DNA of 48,640 nucleotides from JAUZQZ01 sp964624255. Lineage in GTDB: Bacteria > Pseudomonadota > Zetaproteobacteria > Mariprofundales > Mariprofundaceae. Made by a program: the position numbers and the translations under genes. Where the stretch lies: contig CAZUWV010000006.1 of NCBI GenBank assembly GCA_964624255.1, positions 1 through 48,640 of the forward strand. The letters run 5' to 3'. Of the stretch, positions 7,850 to 15,273 are shown one piece after another. Position 1 is the stretch's first letter. The number at the start of each line of letters is the position of its first letter. The notes beneath the pieces are model-generated. The model was not told the origin of the DNA. It searched no databases and saw only the letters and a list, made by a program, of their open reading frames with translations.

Positions 7850-9712
7850 ATGAATTACCCCTTCTCCAATCAAATCATGCGCAGCTTCCAGCCAGACACA
7901 CATTTGGCGAGTAGCCTTTCTGGCTATGTGTACCGCGAAGAGCAGGTGAAACTCGCTGGGGAAATCGCCGCATGTATGGAGTCTGGCGGTCAATTGCTGG
8001 CCGAAGCAGAAACAGGGACCGGGAAAACGCTAGCGTACTTGGTGCCAGCGCTGCGCAGTGATTTGAAGGTACTGATTTCCACGCACACCAAGGCATTGCA
8101 GGACCAGCTAATGTTTCGCGATATTCCCGCTGTACAGGAGGCTCTGGGGATTAAAAGAGGCATTGCCTTGCTCAAAGGGCGAAGTAACTATCTTTGCCCA
8201 CACCGCCTGGAAAAGAAGTTGACCGACGCAACGTTGGAGAAATGGGCCAGGAAATCGCTGCTTAAAGTATTGAAGTGGGGTGAAACGAGCCTTGACGGCG
8301 ATTTATCCGGCCTTTCGTTTAATCCCTTTGCCAAGGGTCTTGGTGGTATGTTTACGGCTACGGCGGAGCAATGCCTGGGTGGAAAATGCCCCGCTTTTTC
8401 ACGATGCCCACTGTTCAAGGCGAGACAGGCGGCCCAGAGTGCGGATGTCGTGGTCAGCAACCATAGCCTCTTACTGGCCGATGCCGAACTAAAGTCCGGC
8501 GAATTTGGCGAGGTATTGCCGGTCTTTGACTGCACTATCGTGGATGAGGCGCACAGTATTCCCGAATTGGCCTGCCGCCACTTTGGTCGTCAGATCGGAC
8601 TCAATCGTTTAACAGGATGGGCCAATGATATACAGGCCCTATTAACGGAATTCGGTGATGAGGAAGCCTTAACAAAGGATATCGACCGACAATTCCTAAA
8701 AGTGCTTCAGGCTTATATGGATGATAATCTCAAGGCTACGCTGGTAGCATGGCAGCCGCTGATCTCGCAAGTGGAAAGCCGAAGGCAACGCAACGAAGAT
8801 GCCGGAAAAATAGCGGATCGTGCGTTGGGCATCGCGGCGGATATGCAATCCATGATTGAACCCGCTGAGGGATTTGTCGCCTGGCACGAAGGTTCGGGTA
8901 AACATGCACGGCACCTGCTGGCACCAGTGGAAACAGGCCCTGTCCTGGTTGAGAAATTATGGTCTCGCCCTTGCAGTTTTATTCTTTCGTCCGCCACCCT
9001 GCGTATCTCGGAGAATTTTACCTACATGCAAGAGCGTTTGGGGCTGAACGATGCACAAACAGTTTTTCATCCATCTCCCTTCGATTACTCTTCTCAGGCC
9101 ATGATCTATGCCCCGCGCCATATACCCGCGCCGAACGAGCCGAATTATGAAGCAATACTGTTTGGGGAAATGGAGGCATTGATTCGTGCTTCGTCGGGCA
9201 GGGCTTTCGTCTTGTTTACCTCACACCAGATGCTTCGACGTATTGCTCCCCGTTTGGCAGACAATCTTCCGTGGCCTGTTCTGGTACAAGATGAGAGTGG
9301 AAGCAAAGATCTAATTCTTCAGCAATTCCGGAAAGATACACATTCTATTTTATGTGGAACGCGAAGCTTCTGGGAAGGGGTAGATGTCCCGGGGGAGGCG
9401 CTATCATTGGTAATTATCGATAAGATTCCGTTTGCACCGCCGGATGACCGCCTGTTGCAGGCGCGGCGTAAGCGCTGTGAGGAAAAGGGTGGTAATGGCT
9501 TCTTCGATATCCAGCTACCGGAGGCCATTGCCGCACTGCGGCAGGGCGCAGGACGGCTGATTCGTAGCCAGGATGATCATGGTGTAATTGCGATTCTGGA
9601 TTCGCGTTTATATCGAAAATCCTATGGTCGAATTGTGGCGAAGAATCTTCCCTCCGCACCGAAAACGGAGGATATAGCAGATATTCAGCGTTTCTTTACG
9701 GTTTATCCGTGA
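7850..9712 (+). CDS. ATP-dependent DNA helicase, DinG/YoaA family
   Basis: This is a superfamily 2, XPD-like iron-sulfur helicase. Walker A ETGTGKT ends near residue 60, and four candidate iron-sulfur cysteines are Cys116 (YLCPHR), Cys175, Cys180 and Cys186 (CLGGKCPAFSRC). The DEAH box is at 232-235. Motif VI reads QGAGRLIRSQDDHG. The 620-residue length is close to YoaA (636) and shorter than DinG (716), so YoaA-like is the better match. The family unwinds 5' overhangs, forks and R-loops during repair. ATG 7850 follows dppF by 66 bp. Confidence 0.9.
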   Translation: MNYPFSNQIMRSFQPDTHLASSLSGYVYREEQVKLAGEIAACMESGGQLLAEAETGTGKTLAYLVPALRSDLKVLISTHTKALQDQLMFRDIPAVQEALGIKRGIALLKGRSNYLCPHRLEKKLTDATLEKWARKSLLKVLKWGETSLDGDLSGLSFNPFAKGLGGMFTATAEQCLGGKCPAFSRCPLFKARQAAQSADVVVSNHSLLLADAELKSGEFGEVLPVFDCTIVDEAHSIPELACRHFGRQIGLNRLTGWANDIQALLTEFGDEEALTKDIDRQFLKVLQAYMDDNLKATLVAWQPLISQVESRRQRNEDAGKIADRALGIAADMQSMIEPAEGFVAWHEGSGKHARHLLAPVETGPVLVEKLWSRPCSFILSSATLRISENFTYMQERLGLNDAQTVFHPSPFDYSSQAMIYAPRHIPAPNEPNYEAILFGEMEALIRASSGRAFVLFTSHQMLRRIAPRLADNLPWPVLVQDESGSKDLILQQFRKDTHSILCGTRSFWEGVDVPGEALSLVIIDKIPFAPPDDRLLQARRKRCEEKGGNGFFDIQLPEAIAALRQGAGRLIRSQDDHGVIAILDSRLYRKSYGRIVAKNLPSAPKTEDIADIQRFFTVYP

Positions 9713-9772
9713 GGGCGTGAAGGTTCTGGCGGTTCCGGATCCGTGCGAGATTGAGGCTGGAAATGATGGCTG

Positions 9773-9855
9773 TTCATGAATCGCCGTGATGATTGCGCCG
9801 GACCTTTGTTCGCAATGGATTCCGAGGAGAGAGACCGCAAGCGCGCATACTACGG
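9773..9855 (+). repeat. Truncated family A repeat upstream of mazG
   Basis: From TTCATGAATCGCCGTGATGA onwards this matches the first half of the complete copy at 42107-42266 almost base for base (shared CCTTTGTTCGCAA and CCGAGGA blocks), then diverges after GCGCGCATAC. Neither outer terminus is preserved. It is in the same orientation as the 42-kb copy. The dinG-mazG gap (9713-9927) also contains a CATAAT/ATTATG palindrome at 9893-9908 just ahead of mazG. Confidence 0.75.
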
Positions 9856-9927
9856 TAAAAAATGCGTTTGAGAATGCTAAAATATAACGTCGCATAATGT
9901 ATATTATGTAAAGTTACTGGAGAGTCT

Positions 9928-10716
9928 ATGTTAGATGAAATTATGAATAAAGATAATTATTACAGTAAGTTGAAAGAACTTATCCATGTACTGCGCGAGA
10001 ATTGTCCATGGGATAAAGAACAAACCATCACCTCTCTACGCGCTTGTACTCTGGAAGAAACGCATGAGGTGCTGGAAGCCATTGACCGGGCCGTAGAGCT
10101 TAACGAGTGGGATGCGCTAAAGGATGAACTGGGCGATTTATTGCTACAGGTTCTGTTCTATGCCCAGATTGCATCCGAAGGAAAACATTTCAATCTGGAT
10201 GATGTGGCCGAATCGCTGATCAATAAAATGGTTTACCGTCATCCCCATGTATTCCGTGGAACCATCACAGACGATGTTTTACAACAATGGGAGCGCTTGA
10301 AGGATGCTGAATATAAAAATAGGAATAGCCTGATGGATGGTATTCCTGCGCTACCAGCCCTGGCCTATGCGCACAAGCAGCAATACCGCGCTGCTCGTGT
10401 CGGCTTTGACTGGAACCGACCTGAAGACGTAATCGAGAAAATGGAGGAAGAATTGCATGAACTGGCTCATGAGGTGCGCGAGCAAAGCGATTTGTCACGC
10501 ATTGAGGACGAGTTCGGCGATGTTTTGTTCACTCTGGTCAACTTGGGACGAAAACTGGGCGTAGATGCGGAACTGGCGCTGATGCATACCAATCGAAAGT
10601 TTGCCAAGCGGTTTCGTACCATGGAGTCTTTGGCTACGGAACGTAAGCTGAATCTGGACGAGCTTGACCCTGATGCAATGGAATCTCTTTATCAGGAAGC
10701 CAAGGTGTTAACCTGA
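9928..10716 (+). CDS. mazG: Nucleoside triphosphate pyrophosphohydrolase MazG
   Basis: MazG hydrolyses NTPs or dNTPs to NMP and pyrophosphate, cleaning nucleotide pools. Both tandem MazG domains are present in 262 residues: the first with LEETHEVLEAID and DELGDLLLQVLFYAQIA (metal-binding EExxE and ExxD patterns), the second with EEELHELAHE and EDEFGDVLFTLVNLGRKL. The N-terminal hallmark LRENCPWDKEQT is clear. ATG 9928 has GGAG upstream; ATG 9943 is an alternative. The stop TGA is supplied by a small family A repeat inserted at TTAA. Removing the repeat and one TTAA copy gives the in-frame ending VLNTRMME before a natural TAA, so the insertion trimmed the C-terminus. Confidence 0.94.
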   Translation: MLDEIMNKDNYYSKLKELIHVLRENCPWDKEQTITSLRACTLEETHEVLEAIDRAVELNEWDALKDELGDLLLQVLFYAQIASEGKHFNLDDVAESLINKMVYRHPHVFRGTITDDVLQQWERLKDAEYKNRNSLMDGIPALPALAYAHKQQYRAARVGFDWNRPEDVIEKMEEELHELAHEVREQSDLSRIEDEFGDVLFTLVNLGRKLGVDAELALMHTNRKFAKRFRTMESLATERKLNLDELDPDAMESLYQEAKVLT

Positions 10717-10755
10717 ACTATTCAAGGGCATGGCAGAATTTATGAATAGTTCAGG
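10712..10755. repeat. 44-bp internally deleted family A repeat, mazG-thiD boundary
   Basis: CCTGAACTATTCA at the left and TGAATAGTTCAGG at the right are exact complements, and TTAA occurs on both flanks (10708-10711 and 10756-10759). The inner AGGGCATGGCAGAATT matches the corresponding end of the 160-bp copy at 26341-26500 (AGGGTATGGCAGAATT), so this is an internal deletion derivative. It supplies the mazG stop codon and, lying between convergent mazG and thiD, would form a hairpin in both transcripts. Confidence 0.85.
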
Positions 10756-10782
10756 TTAAATACGCGAATGATGGAATAACGT

Positions 10783-11559
10783 TTACAAGTCCTGCTGTAA
10801 GGCCTTGATGGCACCACCCACCGCATCCACCAGATTGTCGCCCAAACCCAGTGATGCGGCGATACCAGCTGCCAGACGGCAACCCGTTCCATGCGCCTGC
10901 ATGACATCCAGGTTGCGCCTCGGGTGAATAAAAGTCGTGATTTCTCCATGTTCATCACATAATATGTCCAGCAACTTATCCTCTTTTCCATGACCACCCT
11001 TAAGCAGTACGGCGCAACCAAGCCCTGATACCAGCGCCGCGACATCCTCAAGAGGATCATCCATGGCGCAACCCAGCAATATATCGGCTTCATCCAGGTT
11101 GGGCGTGACCAGCGTAGCCCGTTTGATGAGTGCCTCCTTCAGAGTAAGTACCGCATTTTCATTCAGCAGCCGACGACCGGAACTGGCGACCATCACAGGA
11201 TCAATCACCAGCGGTTTCTCTGCATGATATTCGCTCAGCAAAGCGGCAACCACGGCGATATGTTCAACATCCAGCAGCATGCCGGTTTTAACTGCGGCAA
11301 CATCATAATAATCGAAAATAGCGCCTAGCTCCGCATCAAGCTGGGCCAAAGAAACCGCTTCAATACGCAGAACCTCATGTGGATTTTGCGCCGTCAGGGC
11401 TGTAATCGCCGAACATCCTTTGGCGCCAAACTGTTCAAAGATACGCAAATCGGCCTGAATCCCCGCATCTGCGCACGAATCCGATCCGCCAATAGTCAGG
11501 CAAACAGGTCGCCGGTTCACAGGGTTATCGCCGGACATGTTTTGTAATGGCTCAGGCAT
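10783..11559 (-). CDS. thiD: Hydroxymethylpyrimidine/phosphomethylpyrimidine kinase
   Basis: ThiD phosphorylates HMP and HMP-P to HMP-PP, the pyrimidine half of thiamine. The N-terminal nucleotide motif GGSDSCADAGIQADL, the ITALTAQNP segment, the anion-hole GTGC (HGTGCRLAAGIAASLG) and KGGHG all match the ribokinase-fold family. From ATG 11559 it has 258 residues and overlaps the thiE end by 8 bp; ATG 11538 (MSGDNPVNRRP) is an alternative with the more usual leader length. A longer reading upstream would run through thiE and is unlikely. It is convergent with mazG and is the last gene of the ribE-to-thiD run. Confidence 0.92.
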   Translation of the reverse strand: MPEPLQNMSGDNPVNRRPVCLTIGGSDSCADAGIQADLRIFEQFGAKGCSAITALTAQNPHEVLRIEAVSLAQLDAELGAIFDYYDVAAVKTGMLLDVEHIAVVAALLSEYHAEKPLVIDPVMVASSGRRLLNENAVLTLKEALIKRATLVTPNLDEADILLGCAMDDPLEDVAALVSGLGCAVLLKGGHGKEDKLLDILCDEHGEITTFIHPRRNLDVMQAHGTGCRLAAGIAASLGLGDNLVDAVGGAIKALQQDL

Positions 11560-12184
11560 TCCATATTTCAACCATCCTGCGCGCCATGGATTCAACATCA
11601 TTTTCGTCGAAGAGGGCTGAAATAACTGCAGCGCAGTCCGCTCCGGTCTTTTTGACCATGGCAAGCGTCTCCAGCCCAATGCCGCCGATGGCACAGATGT
11701 CCGCCTTCGGAAATAGCTGCCGGACCTTTGTTAATTCCGACAGGCCAATCGGAGTCGCATTCTCTTTGGATACAGTCGGAAACACCGCACCAAAAGACAC
11801 ATAATTTGCGCCCTCATCCAGCACATGCCGGGCAAAGGTTGCATCTCCCTTGCATGAAACCCCGATCACCAGGGGGCGCTTCGCCTCTGCCCGAATTGTG
11901 ACGATACTTTTTTTTATGTCTTCCCAGCCAAGGTGTACGCCATCGGCACCCACTTCCAATGCCAGTCGTATGCAGTCATTAACGATAAAGCATCCATCAT
12001 ACGTTCGTACCAGTGCATGCAATGCCTCGGCTCTTTCCAAACTATATTTATGGTTAAGGCTGGCTTTTTTGTCACGCAATTGTAGCGTCCTCACACCACC
12101 TCTGAGGGCCGCCTCGGCCTTGCCCAGTAATTTTTCCAGCGGAATATTCGCCGGAAGGATGCCGTAGATGCCACTAATTTGCAT
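11552..12184 (-). CDS. thiE: Thiamine-phosphate synthase
   Basis: ThiE joins HMP-PP and thiazole phosphate to form thiamine phosphate. The 210-residue TIM-barrel protein shows LQLRDKKAS (diphosphate binding), VNDCIRLALEVGADGVHLG, YVSFGAVFPTVSKENA and AIGGIGLETL, in family order. The residue after HLG is Trp where Gln is usual (HLGQED). It is adjacent to and overlaps thiD, its substrate supplier. I see no TPP riboswitch upstream: only 3 bp separate it from gph. Confidence 0.93.
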   Translation of the reverse strand: MQISGIYGILPANIPLEKLLGKAEAALRGGVRTLQLRDKKASLNHKYSLERAEALHALVRTYDGCFIVNDCIRLALEVGADGVHLGWEDIKKSIVTIRAEAKRPLVIGVSCKGDATFARHVLDEGANYVSFGAVFPTVSKENATPIGLSELTKVRQLFPKADICAIGGIGLETLAMVKKTGADCAAVISALFDENDVESMARRMVEIWNA

Positions 12185-12187
12185 AAT

Positions 12188-12841
12188 TCACGTCAATTCG
12201 AGTAAATTCATAAATTGGCTGAGGCGTATCACCCTGCCTTCAAATTCATCCGGCAAAGGTTGATAGCCATATTCGCAATAACAAACCGTATGGCACCCGG
12301 CATTAAACCCGGCCTCAATGTCGAAACGCGTGTCCCCCACCATGACAGTATCTTTCGGCTCTATTTCCATGATTCGGCAGCATTCATTGAGCATATCCGG
12401 TGCGGGTTTCTTGGCAAAACCATCTTCAGGTGACAGCGCATGCGCCATATATGGCGCTAAGCCCAGGCATTCGAGTACCCGCACACGCGCGCGGGCAGGT
12501 TTAGCTGTGACGCAAGCCATCGGGATACCACGCGCTTTCAGCACATCCAGTGTTTTCGTTACACCCGGAAATGGCCTGCCAAAATCGGCGGGATGCTGTT
12601 CGTAACTATCGGTGAATGCATGATATAACGCCAAAGTGGAAGCGTTATCCATCGCCTTACCCAAAATACGGGCGGCCAATTTCTGCGCCCCACCGCCGAC
12701 ATGGGGCCTGGTCTCTTCCTGTGAAAGCTCAAAAGCATACCCCAACGATTTCAGCGCCCGGTTGATATTTGCACAAATATCCGGCAGTGCATCCACCAAC
12801 GTGCCATCCAGATCAAAAATAAAAGCCTTCGGCTTATTCAT
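12188..12841 (-). CDS. gph: Phosphoglycolate phosphatase (HAD family)
   Basis: This is a HAD-superfamily hydrolase of the Gph type, which dephosphorylates 2-phosphoglycolate. The catalytic motif FDLDGTLVDALPD has Asp10 as nucleophile and Asp12 as acid/base. A C1 cap follows, then the threonine/lysine motifs (TAKPAR; KKPAPDML) and MVGDTRFDIEAG. It has 217 residues, close to the 220-250 typical. Substrate assignment by homology is reasonable but related HAD enzymes are promiscuous. It is directly followed by thiE (3 bp). Confidence 0.85.
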   Translation of the reverse strand: MNKPKAFIFDLDGTLVDALPDICANINRALKSLGYAFELSQEETRPHVGGGAQKLAARILGKAMDNASTLALYHAFTDSYEQHPADFGRPFPGVTKTLDVLKARGIPMACVTAKPARARVRVLECLGLAPYMAHALSPEDGFAKKPAPDMLNECCRIMEIEPKDTVMVGDTRFDIEAGFNAGCHTVCYCEYGYQPLPDEFEGRVIRLSQFMNLLELT

Positions 12842-12853
12842 TAAATCTCCTTA

Positions 12854-13017
12854 GAGCCTCTTGCAGAACTCTGAGTGGATGAGCGGCAATCCCACTTTGA
12901 GCCCATTTTCGGGATGGAATGGGGTGCATGGTAGTTCCATAGACCGAAATTCCAGCCTGGGAATGATGGGCCAAAGTAGGGAAGCCGATCGCCGCTCATG
13001 AGTTTTGCAAGAGGCTC
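12854..13017. repeat. Complete family B MITE-like element (164 bp)
   Basis: The left end GAGCCTCTTGCAGAACTC and the right end, whose complement is GAGCCTCTTGCAAAACTC, are inverted copies. The match continues into ATGAGCGGC(A/G)ATC after a 7-bp insertion in the left arm, so the inverted termini are about 30 bp. CTTA flanks both sides (12850-12853 and 13018-13021), consistent with a target duplication. It contains no gene. The right arm encodes the last six codons and the stop of queG, and the left end lies just upstream of the gph start, so it separates the two minus-strand genes. Confidence 0.8.
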
Positions 13018-14315
13018 CTTATATTATAGATAGATAAATTAATCTCTTTAAGCACATTATCATTGTCTTCGCGCTGTTTACCTTGTTCCAATATCGTGCC
13101 AATCCGTTCGTGGTTCGCTTCGTTTGCAAGCCGCCCCAGCGCCCAGGCTGCGTGGCCACGAATCAGCGCCTCCGTATCCATCAGCGCCTCGGTCAATACA
13201 GGTACAAAGCCTGCATCACCCGAATTACCCATGGCAATACACACATTACGCAGCAAGCGCCCTCTGCCTGTCCGCTTAACTGGAGATTTACGGAAATGTT
13301 GGCGAAATATCTCATCATTGAATCGCAACAAGCCGGTGAGTCCTGGCAGCACATTTCCTTCTCGCGGCGTAAGAAGGTCCGGGTCTGGTATAGTGGCATG
13401 ACGATTCCACGGACAAACCACCTGACAATCGTCACAACCAAAAATACGATTACCCATCAACGGGCGTAATCTATGTGGAATGAATCCGTCGAATTCAATG
13501 GTTAGATACGATATACACAGCCGTGCATCAACCACATACGGCGCAACGATCGCTTTGGTGGGGCAGACATTCATACAGGCAGTGCATGTACCGCAATGAT
13601 TTTTTGCGGGCTTGTCCTGCTCGATTCCAGCGGTGGTAAACAACTCACCCAGCATCAACCATGAGCCCAGCGCTCTGTGGATAGTCAACGAATGCTTGCC
13701 CTGCCAGCCCAGACCTGCACTTTCAGCCAGTACATGCTCTAGTATCGGCGCGGTATCCACATATACGCGCTGGTCATGTACGCCGAGTAAATCATTCAGG
13801 CCGCGCGCCAGCATTTTGAGGCGCTTCTTTATCACCTCATGATAATCATCGCCGTGCGCATAGGCGGCAATGACGCCCCTGCCCCGCCTGGCCTTGGCAC
13901 CCTCCAGCGAATACGGCGGTGGCGTAAAACACATACCTACGGTGATGATGGTCAGGACACCATCCAGCATTGATTCAGGCTGTTCTCGCCGTTTTATGCG
14001 GCTCTCCTCAGCCATCCAGCCCATATCAGCATGCATCCCTGCGGCGACCCAAGCCTGATAAGCGGCCTGATGCGCTACGGGTATATCCGGCCGAGTAAAG
14101 CGACACAGGTCAAAGCCGCATTCCAGAGCCTTGGCGCGAATTGATGTTTTTAGCCCGTTCAACTCTATAGTCGAACCCTGTGGTGACACACCGTTCGCGA
14201 CGAATCCGCCGTCGCTTGTGCCTGTGCGGCTACGGCCTCCTTCTTCCTCGGAACCCGTTGTGGACACAAAACCCCTACCCCCTGGATCCCTTGAATTCTT
14301 CCTTGCGGATTTCAC
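12996..14315 (-). CDS. queG: Epoxyqueuosine reductase QueG
   Basis: QueG is a cobalamin and 2x[4Fe-4S] enzyme reducing epoxyqueuosine to queuosine in tRNA. The cluster motifs CGTCTACMNVCP (Cys241, 244, 247, 251) and CDDCQVVCP (Cys294, 297, 301) are intact, as is the catalytic YVDTAPILEH (Asp187). A C-terminal HEAT-like domain follows. Numbering is from GTG 14315, which overlaps nusB by 41 bp. The first roughly 50 residues (GSEEEGGRSRTGTSDGG...) are unlike the family and come from a degenerate family A repeat. The genuine start is probably GTG 14189 or TTG 14162. The last six residues (SLLQNS) and stop come from a family B repeat. Confidence 0.9.
   Translation of the reverse strand: MKSARKNSRDPGGRGFVSTTGSEEEGGRSRTGTSDGGFVANGVSPQGSTIELNGLKTSIRAKALECGFDLCRFTRPDIPVAHQAAYQAWVAAGMHADMGWMAEESRIKRREQPESMLDGVLTIITVGMCFTPPPYSLEGAKARRGRGVIAAYAHGDDYHEVIKKRLKMLARGLNDLLGVHDQRVYVDTAPILEHVLAESAGLGWQGKHSLTIHRALGSWLMLGELFTTAGIEQDKPAKNHCGTCTACMNVCPTKAIVAPYVVDARLCISYLTIEFDGFIPHRLRPLMGNRIFGCDDCQVVCPWNRHATIPDPDLLTPREGNVLPGLTGLLRFNDEIFRQHFRKSPVKRTGRGRLLRNVCIAMGNSGDAGFVPVLTEALMDTEALIRGHAAWALGRLANEANHERIGTILEQGKQREDNDNVLKEINLSIYNIRSLLQNS
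14190..14275 (-). repeat. Degenerate family A fragment at nusB-queG junction
   Basis: Read on the minus strand this resembles the interior of the full family A copies: a TTTTGTGTCCACAACGGGTT block, then CCGAGGAAG, GGAGGCCGTAGCC and ACGGCGGATT against ACGAGGGATT. Identity is only moderate with small gaps, and no termini are visible. It lies directly after the nusB stop and is read through by the extended queG frame. Confidence 0.5.
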
Positions 14316-14715
14316 GCGCTAGACGATCCAGCACGGCGTTGATAAACCCCCGCCCCGGCTCATCCGCATAGGAACGGGCGAGTTCCAGTGCTTCATTGAT
14401 AATAATACGATATGGGATTTCCAGGCTATTGATCATCTCCCACAGTGCCAAACGAAGCACATTATGTTCAATATGGGCGATACTCTTCAGGCTGCGCCCT
14501 CGCGCACTTTCGCTGATCCGCTGATCAATATCTTCAGACTGTGCCAGCACGCCATATACCATTTTACGCAGATAGACTTCATCCTGATCGGATCGGCTTT
14601 TTTCACCCAGGCGACCAACGAGCAATGCTGGGATTACTTCGTTATCCCGCCCACCGTTATGCCATGCATAAAGGATTTCAAGCGCTGATTGCCGAGCTTT
14701 ATGCCGGTTAGCCAT
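14275..14715 (-). CDS. nusB: Transcription antitermination factor NusB
   Basis: NusB binds boxA RNA with NusE (S10) and promotes rRNA antitermination. The 146-residue all-helical protein starts RHKARQSALEILYAW and has the conserved helix segments LRLALWEMINSLEIPYRIIINEALELARSYADEPGRGFINAVLD. The ATG overlaps the ribH stop by one base (TAATG), giving translational coupling; the ribH-nusB pairing is widespread in proteobacteria. The tail KEEFKGSRG runs up to the degenerate family A fragment, so the extreme C-terminus may also be altered. Confidence 0.95.
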   Translation of the reverse strand: MANRHKARQSALEILYAWHNGGRDNEVIPALLVGRLGEKSRSDQDEVYLRKMVYGVLAQSEDIDQRISESARGRSLKSIAHIEHNVLRLALWEMINSLEIPYRIIINEALELARSYADEPGRGFINAVLDRLAREIRKEEFKGSRG

Positions 14716-15182
14716 TATAACTCTTTAAGGAGACGAGTCATTGTAACCGCTGTCAACGCCGCTGCTGCACCCTTCCCGTATTTGCCGCCCGCCCGTTCTT
14801 TTGCCTGTTCGGCGGTCTCCGTGGTCAGCACGCCATTTCCCACCCCTACATCGCCGCGTTGTGCCACAGCGTTAATGGCATCCATCGCGCCACGACAGAC
14901 ATGCTCGAAGTGGGCGGTCTCACCACGAATCACACAGCCCAGGCAAACAATGGCATCAAAGTCCGATTGTGCCATACGAGACGCGATAGCACCGATTTCC
15001 AAAGCGCCGGGCACACGTACCACGCGCATATCTGAATCATTTGCGCCATGTTCTCTGAGTGCGCCCACCGCCCCCTGCAGCAGGGTCTCTGTAATTTCTT
15101 CGTTGAAACGACTAACCACGACTCCAATACGCAAATCGCTGGCATCTATCGCACCTGAAAACCAGGGGGCATCGAGGCTCAT
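14715..15182 (-). CDS. ribH: 6,7-dimethyl-8-ribityllumazine synthase
   Basis: RibH condenses ribitylaminouracil with dihydroxybutanone phosphate to form lumazine, the penultimate riboflavin step. The 155-residue protein has VSRFNEEITETLLQGA, VPGALEIGAIA, CLGCVIRGETAHFEHVCRGA (substrate site and catalytic His) and GVGNGVLTTET. It lies downstream of ribBA, which makes both early precursors, and upstream of nusB. A hairpin lies in the 91-bp ribBA-ribH gap. Confidence 0.95.
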   Translation of the reverse strand: MSLDAPWFSGAIDASDLRIGVVVSRFNEEITETLLQGAVGALREHGANDSDMRVVRVPGALEIGAIASRMAQSDFDAIVCLGCVIRGETAHFEHVCRGAMDAINAVAQRGDVGVGNGVLTTETAEQAKERAGGKYGKGAAAALTAVTMTRLLKEL

Positions 15183-15231
15183 TGATGTCTTCTTAAGGAA
15201 TCATTATCGCACCCATGAACGGATGCATAAA

Positions 15232-15259
15232 GTAAAAAGGCTGTGGATAACCTTTTTAC
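15232..15259. other. Hairpin with DnaA-box-like loop in ribBA-ribH gap
   Basis: GTAAAAAGG at 15232-15240 and CCTTTTTAC at 15251-15259 form a perfect 9-bp stem around a 10-base loop. In the minus-strand transcript the second arm is U-rich and is followed by TTTATG, so weak attenuation or RNA processing between ribBA and ribH is possible. The loop read on the minus strand is TTATCCACAG, which contains the DnaA-box consensus TTATCCACA. A single box is not evidence of an origin. Confidence 0.45.
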
Positions 15260-15273
15260 GGCTTCACCAATAT

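Noticed and set aside
11560..11694. An extended ThiD start within thiE
   Set aside because: The extension lies wholly in thiE coding sequence in another frame and shows no ThiD similarity.
12185..12187. TPP riboswitch upstream of thiE
   Set aside because: There are only 3 bp between gph and thiE, and no THI-box-like sequence was noticed before gph.
15241..15250. Replication origin signal
   Set aside because: A single DnaA box without a cluster, AT-rich unwinding region or origin-linked genes is not an origin.
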